DNA from: Acanthamoeba lenticulata
Lineage: Eukaryota > Discosea > Longamoebia > Acanthamoebidae
Length of the DNA stretch: 13,159 bases
Assembly: GCA_002179805.1 (NCBI GenBank)
Contig: NAVB01002758.1
Location: 1-13,159, forward strand
Reading direction: 5' to 3'
Positions 1 to 6,849 of the stretch are shown one piece after another. Numbering within the stretch: the stretch's first letter is position 1; each line of letters opens with the position of its first letter. The notes beneath the pieces are model-generated. The model saw nothing but the letters and a program-made list of their open reading frames with translations. It was not told where the DNA came from and ran no database searches. Made by a program: the position numbers and the translations under genes.

Positions 1-2434
1 CGCCTCGTTGATGCGCTCCCCGTACTCGCCCACCACCCACACGTACGCGCTCCGCGCCTCGGTGTCCTCCACCTCCGCGGCGCTCGTGGCCGAGAGGATG
101 GACGGGAGGAGCGTGTCGGCGTGCGAGGGCGAGTGCCGCAGGAGCGCCAGCGCCAGCGAGAGCCCGAGCCCGACCCACGACCCATCCCCTCCGTGCGCGG
201 CCGAGCCCAGCAGCTCCTGTGCCACAAACACCGCCGATGGCTCGGCCTGGCGTGGCACATGCCCGCCCGACCCGTAAGTTATATAAGCAGTCGTTTGTGG
301 CTGCGGCTGCCTGGCGATGACCGCACCTGCGGGACGCTGGCGGCGATGCGGCCGATGGCAGCGACGGCCCGCTTGCCGAGCTCGCTGTCGCCTTCCCGGA
401 TGTACTCGCTAAGCTCCTCCACGATAGGTTGCGCGCTGGACTCGGACGCGATGTCGGTCAGGATGTCGACCTTCAGCACCTTCACTGCCGACGTGTCGTT
501 GTAGCTGCAATGACGTGCATGAGATACACACAAACACACACACACACAACATGACACGACAGGCTCCGCCTCGTCAGCCGGCTCATGCCTGGAATGCCAG
601 CGCCATGACACGACACGGGGAGAGATGGCGCGTGCCGGCAGTAGAAGTGCTTGTAGTGGGCGGCAAAGTGATGTGGCACGACCGTGGCCAGCAGGCGCGC
701 GTGGTGCAGGCAGGTCCAGGCCTCCTCGGGCCCCGCGCTCGAGAGGACCATGATGAGCGGGCCCACCAGTCGGCTGTACACCTCCTCGCAGATGGGCAGG
801 CCCTGCAGGTGGGCGACGACGAGGTCTCGAAACTGTCAAACGCCGCGCCACAGTTAAGGTAGCAGCTGAGAGCGCGCGGACCTCGGTGAGGCGGAGGAAG
901 GCCTGGAGGACGGTGAAAATGGTGGCCGGGTTGTTGTGCTTGAGCCGGTCCTCGAGCACGTTCAAGATATCGTAGAGGTCGTCCTCGGTGGGCGAGTGCC
1001 GCAGAGCCTTGAAGCCCCCCCCCCCAAAACCACACCAGCACGTTCAGGCTCCAGCGTTGGCGAGAGGACGAGGGCAAGAAGGGCGAGGGCGCACCATTTG
1101 GAGGACAAGGCACATGGCCCATGGGTTGAAGTCGCCGATGCGCGAGTAGAGGTGCATCGCCAACGTGCGCGTCACCGACGGGCCGCCAGAAGTGGAAAGC
1201 ACCTGGCGCAGCCCCCCCCCCCCAAACCCAACCCAAGGAGCAGAGCCGGCGATGAGGCGCGAAAATGGCGAAGAAAGAAATAGAAAGAGGGGGGGGGGAG
1301 TAGGTCACAGTAGGAGGTACCTCCTCGAGGGCGGCGAGGGCGTTGTGGGCGACGACCGTGTCGCGGTCGGCCACGAGATCGTAGAGCGTATTGACCCACC
1401 CGGTCTGCATCCCGCAGCCCAGCGTAAGAGGGCGCAGCCCAAGCAGGAATGCAGCAGGCTACGCAAGGAACAAACAAAAGGAGTATTTGGGTGGGGGGAG
1501 AGAGGACCTGACGCTGAAGGACCTGCGGCGAGAGGCGATGCAGTTTGGCCACCGCCAGCGCTGCCGTTTTGCGCACGTAGGGCGCCGGGTCCCGCAGACC
1601 TGCAGTCGAGATGGTGCCGCGCATGAGGGATAGCACGACACAACGGGGCGGGGGAGAAACGGGAGAAGCGAACCGTTGTCGACGGGCGGGATCATGTACT
1701 CGAGGAAGTGGGGCAAACGCAGCGAGCACAGGGCACGGAGGGCGAGGCCGCGGATCATGGGGTTGGTGTCGGTGACGTCCTTCTGGAGCGTGTTGACGGC
1801 CAGAAGGGACAGGTCGGGGTGCGACTCAGCGTAGGTGGTGAGGTACAGGTAGACCAGCTTCTTCTGCACCACGTCTCTTGTGTTGCACGACTGGTGCAGC
1901 CGTGCGGGTGCGCGTGCGCGTGGTTGCGTCAGTACGGGAGCGCGCGGTCGACAGAAATGAGGCCGTGGTGCACGCAACGTGCACCAACATCCCGGGCAGC
2001 AACAGCGGCGTACCATGATCATCTCGGGGAAGAGCCGGGAGAGGTCGATGCCCACGGTCATGAAAGCGATTACGCGCTTGACGACCTCACGTTGTTTGAC
2101 CATGTCCCGTTCTGCTGACGCTTCACGCAGGCCGGCCAAGAGCTCCTCCACCTCGCCTGTGCCAAGCCCACCACACGCGGTCAGCGCACCTGTTTGGGCC
2201 GGTACACGCAGCGCTCCTGGGCTACTCCATGACGCGCTGGATTTATGGAGCAGCAGCTCCACGAGTGCAGGGAGCACGAGCGGCACCTTTTTTCAATTCA
2301 GAAAAGTATCTACTTGGCGGGGCCGAAGTAGGGCCACTGGGAGGTGCGGCCTGCGAGGAGGAAGAAGAAGAGAAGGAAAAGGAGGCAGACGACGGATGCC
2401 CCGGCCGCGAGAATGCAGCGTCTCCCGTCGCCAT
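1..2434 (-). CDS. AP4B1: AP-4 adaptor complex subunit beta, N-terminal 513 residues (3' end outside window)
   Basis: Beta subunit of the AP-4 coat, which sorts cargo at the trans-Golgi. The trunk is an alpha-solenoid of HEAT/ARM-like repeats. Exons by eye, in transcript order: 2434-2287, 2156-2014, 1890-1674, 1599-1508, 1404-1321, 1202-1095, 1007-882, 832-636, 504-327, 246-1; all phases agree. AP-4 rather than AP-1/2 beta or beta-COP is favoured by DVVQKKLVYLYL, NPMIRGLALRALCSLR and NGLRDPAPYVRKTAALAVAK. Later exons give the expected trunk order (DDLYDILNVLEDRL, HFAAHYKHFYCR, YVWVVGEYGERINEA). Start: the first in-frame ATG is at 2434; an upstream TTG in frame is not credible. The first 44 residues are a Ser/Pro/Ala-rich extension before SELKK, longer than I recall for animal AP-4 beta. 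Hinge and ear domains lie beyond the left edge. The exon 4 donor could instead end at 1523, and the exon 8 donor is non-GT (see findings). Confidence 0.88.
526..548. repeat. CA-rich microsatellite in AP-4 beta intron
   Basis: An imperfect CA dinucleotide run lies inside the intron between exons 8 and 9 of the AP-4 beta gene (505-635). It is non-coding in the spliced model. No function is implied. Confidence 0.7.
1015..1025. repeat. Poly-C homopolymer (C11) in AP-4 beta intron
   Basis: A run of 11 C on the + strand is poly-G on the transcribed strand. It lies just upstream of the exon 7 acceptor, inside intron 1008-1094. Similar runs occur at 1212-1223 (C12) and 1289-1298 (G10), both in the next intron (1203-1320). 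Confidence 0.75.
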
Positions 2435-2564
2435 TTCTGCCACAACAAAAATGATGCTCAAGCCACGCGCTTAAAATTCCAACGCTTGTCTTGTTCATTT
2501 GGCCGGATCGGAGCAGAAACGCGAAGTATGCTCACGGCGGAAAACCGCACATAAAAGATTGAAG
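2435..2564. promoter_or_regulatory. Divergent intergenic region between AP-4 beta and the PH-like gene
   Basis: Only 130 bp separate the two divergent start codons, so both promoters and both 5' UTRs must lie here or extend into the genes. An ATAAAA string sits about 14 nt before the + strand ATG, which is too close to act as a normal TATA box for that gene. I see no other recognisable element. The bidirectional promoter role is inferred from layout alone. Confidence 0.5.
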
Positions 2565-3047
2565 ATGAGGGGATCGAGCAGAAACAGCACAAATAGCAGC
2601 CTCTATCAGCCCTTCATTGACGAGGACAGTGGGGAGGGGGCTGGTGTGGTGCTCTTTCATCGTCGATTTTGGCATCCTTGGGACCTTCTCTTCAATCGTG
2701 TGGTGACCATTACCACTCACGAGATTCGAGTAGAAGCTGCCCCGTCTCCGTTCATGTGCTGCGGACGGCAATTCAAAACGAGCCTGCCCCTGAGTGACGT
2801 ACGAGATCTGGCTCTCGAGCCCGGTCTCTGGCCCACCATCGTGGTCTACTCGCGACGAGACCCGCACTTCCCTGCCTTCCGCCTTCGGGCTCTGCGAGGT
2901 TCGTTGCCTTTTTCTGCACGTGACGGGCAGCCCATCACGTGCGCCTGACACGCTCTCGCTGCAGGGGCTGCAGAGGTGTTCAAGGCTCTGCGCGAGGCCG
3001 TGTCGGAGGTGCAGTCTCGAGAACTGCTTGGGAATGACGACCTCTGA
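2565..3047 (+). CDS. Small PH-like-domain protein of unknown function (138 aa)
   Basis: Two exons, 2565-2898 and 2965-3047, joined by a 66-nt GT-AG intron in phase 1. I do not recognise a named family. After a Ser/Asn-rich N-terminus of about 20 residues, alternating beta-strand-like segments follow: VVLFHRRFW, NRVVTITTHEIRVEA, RQFKTSLPLSDVRDLAL, TIVVYSRRD, FPAFRLRAL. A single C-terminal amphipathic helix (AAEVFKALREAVSEVQSREL) ends the protein. Seven strands capped by one helix is the outline of a PH-like fold, and 'TSLPLSDVRDL' resembles the strand-turn seen in bacterial-type PH and GRAM-like domains. That fold call is inference from pattern only. There is no signal peptide or membrane segment. 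The start is the first ATG in the frame after the divergent spacer. Loss of the intron would give a stop soon after the donor, so splicing is needed for the helix. Confidence 0.72.
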
Positions 3048-3191
3048 AGCAGCTGCACCAGACCCCTGTACAACAGCGTATGCAACCCTCCGACCGCACG
3101 AGGACGCGAACAAGAATACATTTGTGTGTGCCTCTCTATTTGAACAAACAAGTTTTTTGGAATTGAGGTCCGCGTGACGCCCATGACTTCA
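3048..3191. other. Convergent spacer between the PH-like gene and the USP30-like gene
   Basis: The spacer is 144 bp between two stop codons on opposite strands and must hold both 3' ends. I find no AATAAA on either strand. A TG-rich stretch (tttgtgtgtgcctc, about 3121-3134) could serve as a downstream GU-rich element for the + strand gene, but this is weak. Antisense overlap of the 3' UTRs is likely given the spacing. Confidence 0.4.
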
Positions 3192-5038
3192 TCAGCACGG
3201 AGCCTCATAGAAGAGCATGTAGGCGGGAGCCTTGCGCACGTCTCTCTCATGCACGAGCACGCACTCCTCGTCCGAGATATGGACCCATCTGGGTTGCTCG
3301 TGCGACGTCCATGGCTTCGAGGCCCGCTTGAGGAATTCTGCGTAGCTCTGTGGAGGCAAAGGCACGTGTGAGGCCCGTCATCAGCAATGAGGAGGAGAAA
3401 GCAGCCGCCTGGGTGGTACCTGGCCCTGGACCTCCTTCGGGAAGAGTTTCCGAAAGACGGTGAAGTGGCCGCCGTTTCCGGAGCCGTGGTGCACGATGAC
3501 GGCCACCAGGTCAAAGACGGTCGCATCAGAGCCCTGGGTGTCGCTGCAGTACTTGGCCAGGTCCAGCTTCATCTGGAATTCCACCTTGTGGCCATTCTTC
3601 ACGAACCTGGTCTCCCCGTACGGAGCATTCAATTCTGCAGCAAAGAAGCAAAAGCAAAGTCAGCGTTATCGAAGGACCACCAGACAAGCCAAGGGGAGGA
3701 GGGGGCGAGGGGTGGGTACCGGGCGTGATGCGCTGGATGTGAAGGCAAAGAGCGCGGGGCAGGGTCTTGATCTTGAGCGACTTGGTGGTGGCGGGCATGT
3801 TGCGCGGGAACACGTCCCATGTGTCCACGGCGGTCACCATGGGGAAGACGAACGCCTTGTCTTTGTATATCCGCGCTACCATGTCCTTTCCGTCCCACAG
3901 GGTGTTGATTCCCGCGAGCTGTCTTTGCTGGCGGACCACGGAGTGGCGACGCTCGCGTCGGTGCAGGATGCACTGCTCGCAGCGGACGTCACTGAGTGTC
4001 TCGCGCTCCGTGTATTTGTCCAGACAAGCCTCGAGTTCGAGCCAGGGCGTTGGGGTGTCGGGTAATGGCAGTGACAGGTCCAAGAACTTGTGCGCTTGCC
4101 GCCGCTCCTGCATAATCACACATGTGTGGGTGGTGAGGCGGACAGCCTCAACGGATGACAACGCGAATCCACATGCACACACAAGGCGCGTGAAAAACGA
4201 ATTACCGTGTGGCACGCCTCGCAAGCGATCCGGCAGAGCAGCTCTCCACAGAAGGGGTTCCATAGGGAGCGCTGGGACTCGCGATCGTCAGCATCGCTGC
4301 CGCGTGTGGTGACGGCGGCTGTGGTTGTGGTGGTCGTAGTTGTGGTCGTAGTGGTGGTCGTTTTTGTGGTGGTGGTGGCACCGTCCTGGTGTGACTCTTG
4401 CTTCTCCTCGTCCAAAATTGTCATCAGCTGATGTAGCAGCTCCTCGGGGTCCTGCCAGAGATTGAGAGAGTGACCCGCGCGTGAGCACACAAGGAGAGTC
4501 AAGCAAGCTCAGAAGGAAGGATGGGAGATGTGGTGTAGGAGAGAAGGGTGCGTACATGCTGGCCATGCGCAAACGTATCCCGCAGTAAGGGTACCTCGGT
4601 GAACATGCTGGTCGGGTTGTACGGTGACCTGGAGGGCTTGAACAAATCTGTGCGTGCCGAGCACGAGAAAAACGAGAAATAATTAAAACGTGAAACTGAC
4701 CGTGTTCCTCGAAGAAGCGAAGGGGCGAGGAGATGCGTACATTGTGTGGCCTCGCTAAGCGCGCGAGCAACGGGGGTACGGGAGGAGAGCGTGGCTGCCT
4801 CGCCTCCGTGCAGATAGACGTGGAACGAGCGCAGGCTCATGAGAGACTATTACGTTGGGCGGTAAGTGGTGAGCAACGTTCCAGCGAACGGCATAAAGAG
4901 GAAGGCGCTGTTCTCTTGTACCTGAAGTACTACATTAAGGAAGCAGGTATTGCCCAGGTTCTTGATGCCCGCTACGCCAGGAGTGGATTTCCTTCCGAAA
5001 CCCACGCCAGCACTCGAGCTGCGCATTCCACCAATCAT
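3192..5038 (-). CDS. USP30: USP30-like ubiquitin carboxyl-terminal hydrolase (426 aa)
   Basis: A papain-like deubiquitinase of the USP family. Exons in transcript order: 5038-4922, 4846-4741, 4647-4595, 4451-4206, 4107-3720, 3634-3420, 3347-3192; all phases agree. The Cys box is NLGNTCFLNVVLQ (Cys32, with Asn27 for the oxyanion hole). EDPEELLHQL is the usual conserved acidic/Leu motif. CEAC (in exon 4) and CEQC (in exon 5) form the zinc-ribbon pair. KIKTLPRALCLHIQR precedes the His box VHHGSGNGGHF (His360). The C-terminus is WVHISDEE (Ser400 at the third catalytic position) then AYMLFYEAPC. The VHHG...GHF, ISD and AYxLFYE set fits USP30, a mitochondrial and peroxisomal deubiquitinase in animals. 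A poly-Thr insertion lies in exon 4. No transmembrane segment is seen near the chosen start; the frame stays open upstream for about 55 codons without an ATG, so a missed 5' exon is possible. Confidence 0.87.
4320..4376 (-). repeat. ACN trinucleotide repeat encoding poly-threonine in the USP30-like gene
   Basis: Nineteen consecutive ACC/ACA/ACG/ACT-type codons, interrupted by one Lys codon, read Thr4-Lys-Thr14 in the gene's frame. The tract sits between the EDPEELL helix and the NPFCGELL zinc-ribbon region, so it forms a disordered loop inside the catalytic domain. The opposite strand reads as poly-Val, which is a shadow. Confidence 0.85.
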
Positions 5039-5354
5039 CTTCGGCTCTCTGATCTTGGAAATGAACACGTCTGACTTTCTTGGCGGGTGCAACAAGCAGG
5101 CGCCTTCGCTTGGCAAAACACGACTTCGTGTGGAGGTGTGGGCGGTCGTATTCTTCTGTTTCTTCGCCTTAGCAAACTCCCTCGACCGTGGCGACTCCGT
5201 AGGGAAAACTCATGGACGAGTCACATCTTCCGGAATTCTGGGCTCTTGGGCCCGGATAAACGAAGCCTCTTTTCCGCCGCAGCCTTTTATGGAAGGTGCA
5301 CCGCAAAAAGATAGTGACTTGCAAACTTTTTGTTGCGAAGGCATACTTGAAGCC
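5039..5354. promoter_or_regulatory. Divergent intergenic region between the USP30-like and costars-like genes
   Basis: This 316-bp region separates the USP30-like start from the + strand start at 5355. It should contain both promoters. It may also hold an unrecognised 5' exon of the USP30-like gene, because that frame stays open from 5038 back to about 5208. I see no clear TATA box or repeated element. Confidence 0.4.
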
Positions 5355-5952
5355 ATGTCGATCACTGACAAGATTGATGAAAACTACAAGAGGATCGCTG
5401 AGGTAGGTCGTCAATTCATACGCGCATGCACACAAGCATAGTTGGGAACGCCCACCCACTACGTGGTTGCAGGTTATTAGAACTCATGGCACGCCCAACA
5501 CTCTTTTCCCCAAAGACCGTGATCTTACTTATGGTATGTTCCCTTCCTCTGCGCTTTACTCATGCACCTCTCATCCCGTCTTTTGTTTCATCTTCGCAGG
5601 CCAACTAAGGTAAGCCAAGCCCGCACTTTGCTGTTCGTAGTACATGACCTCACTGGCTGCAGGTCGCACTTGTCTACCACCATGGGCTTGGGTACAATTC
5701 TGAAGAACATGAAGAAGAATCAGTGCGTCGACTATTTGGACGATTTTATCAAGGACACTACCGTTATCACCCTTATTCACTCTTTCGACGAGCAGCTGGT
5801 GTCCCAGATGGTCCTCTACAATGAGATCGGCGAAAAGGTAGGCGAATGCTTCTTGGCCACAAGTTAAGCAACAACTCTCTTACACCGACAACTCGTACCA
5901 GGTGCGCGATACAACGGATGAGAGCCACCACACCAGGACGGCCGGGTGGTGA
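5355..5952 (+). CDS. Costars-like small protein (114 aa), tentative
   Basis: Five exons in consistent phase: 5355-5402, 5473-5533, 5600-5609, 5663-5837, 5902-5952. The third exon is a 10-nt microexon with a strong acceptor (cgcag) and donor (gtaagc). The core, about residues 12-78, shows RIAEVIRTHG, then DLTYGQLRS, GTILKNMKKNQCVDY and TTVITLI. The order is an N-terminal helix, a basic helix ending in KK, a V-D-Y strand, then a hydrophobic ITLI strand. This resembles the costars winged-helix domain (ABRACL and the ABRA C-terminus), which is linked to actin regulation and cell motility in Dictyostelium. The match is by pattern only, and the helix-strand segment is about four residues shorter than I expect. 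The C-terminal 35 residues (from about HSFDEQ) are polar and unrecognised. No membrane segment is seen. Confidence 0.7.
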
Positions 5953-6017
5953 ACTGTTTTCTGTGAATGACGACTGGCCATGTGGCACACATGTTAGCTG
6001 GCTTTTGCCCAAGGACA

Positions 6018-6023
6018 AATAAA
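6018..6023 (+). terminator. Candidate poly(A) signal AATAAA
   Basis: A perfect AATAAA lies 66 nt after the costars-like stop and only 6 nt before the phosphatase ATG at 6030. If used, the upstream transcript would be cleaved inside the phosphatase coding region. It could also be a chance A-rich 5' leader. Confidence 0.35.
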
Positions 6024-6029
6024 GAAAAG

Positions 6030-6831
6030 ATGGATGAAGTACAAGCACCACAAGCAAAGGTTGCAGGTTTTTCGTGGGTGGTGCCAGGTGTGCTTGCAGG
6101 CAGTGCCGCGCCAGGAAGCCACCCCTCACATCTTACAGACGACTTGACCGAACTTGCGCGGGTTGGGATAACGGCGCTGGTATCACTCAACGAAGCCCAC
6201 CCACCCTTGCAGCCCGAAGCTGCACTGCGAGCGGCTCTGGCAAGCCATGGAGGGATTCAAGTGCACCTTCACTTACCAGTGCCGGACTACCGCCCACCAA
6301 CGCTCGAGCAGATGCTGAGTGCGCCTTCCTCTTCTTGGGTGTATTCTCCTGAACCTGACCTGGCTCTTGAGCCTCGCCGGCGTGGGACAGCTTTTGTTGC
6401 GTTAGTCGAAGAACACAAGCAAGCTGGCGGAGCAACGCTTGTCCACTGCAATGCAGGCGTGGGGAGGACGGGGACTATGCTGGCGGCCTACTTGATTGGC
6501 GCGCACGGTGTTCCTGCTCGTGAAGCCATCGCCACCCTCAGACGGATGAGGCCAGGCAGTGTACAGGTATTATAACTTCTCTCATATTATAACTCAGTAT
6601 CCAATTGAGGCAGCGCTTTCTAAGTCCTTTAAAGACATTCAAGCAGGAAGACGGGTTGCTTGCTTTCGAGAGCCACCTGCAGAAGAAGCCGTGAAGCGCT
6701 TATTTCGTGCTTGCGAAAAAGTTCCGAGAATTAAAAGTGGCGCCAAACACAAAGGGGGTGCTTGTTGCGATCGGAGCTGGTGTGCATGGGAGGGATGTGC
6801 TTGTGATTTCAAGTCAGCCATCCGCGGTTGA
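6030..6831 (+). CDS. DUSP23: DUSP23/VHZ-like dual-specificity protein phosphatase (232 aa)
   Basis: A small atypical dual-specificity cysteine phosphatase. Exons 6030-6318, 6391-6566 and 6598-6831 are in consistent phase. The N-terminus FSWVVPGVLAGSAAPGS matches the DUSP23 opening. The general acid is Asp86 in LPVPDYRPP. The P-loop is HCNAGVGRTGT, with nucleophile Cys116 and Arg122. EAIATLRRMRPGSVQ follows, as in the family. Intron 1 (72 nt) has no in-frame stop. It is inferred because removing it restores the family spacing TLEQMLTFVALVEEH; unspliced, about 24 extra residues remain. Intron 2 is only 31 nt. The start chosen is the Met 12 residues before FSW; an in-frame ATG at 5967 is possible, 15 nt after the previous stop. 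The tail after residue 155 is about 77 residues, longer than DUSP23, with seven Cys, and may be mis-modelled. Confidence 0.85.
6569..6594 (+). repeat. Duplicated 9-mer ATTATAACT inside the 31-nt phosphatase intron
   Basis: The intron 6567-6597 consists almost entirely of two copies of ATTATAACT separated by 8 nt, flanked by GT at the left and CAG at the right. Each copy contains TATAAC, which could act as a branch site. Confidence 0.7.
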
Positions 6832-6849
6832 TTGTGAAGAAAGCTCGCC

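Noticed and set aside
284..290. TATATAA-type string that could be a TATA box
   Set aside because: It lies inside the intron 247-326 of AP-4 beta, between two well-supported exons, with no gene start nearby.
279..965. Long - strand open frame of 228 residues, apparently one exon
   Set aside because: It mixes parts of AP-4 beta exons with introns read in wrong frames. Splicing restores the family sequence.
583..1410. Large - strand open frame rich in Pro, Arg and Ala
   Set aside because: Its composition is that of a GC-rich frame shadow. Only its first residues match an AP-4 beta exon, and the rest reads through introns with G/C homopolymers.
4207..4431. Open frame on the + strand with a poly-valine run, resembling a membrane segment
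   Set aside because: It is the antisense shadow of the poly-Thr codons in the USP30-like gene. That gene has full catalytic motifs on the - strand.
5967..6029. Earlier in-frame ATG for the phosphatase
   Set aside because: It is 15 nt after the previous stop and would place the AATAAA string inside coding sequence. The ATG at 6030 gives the normal family start, though the longer form cannot be excluded.
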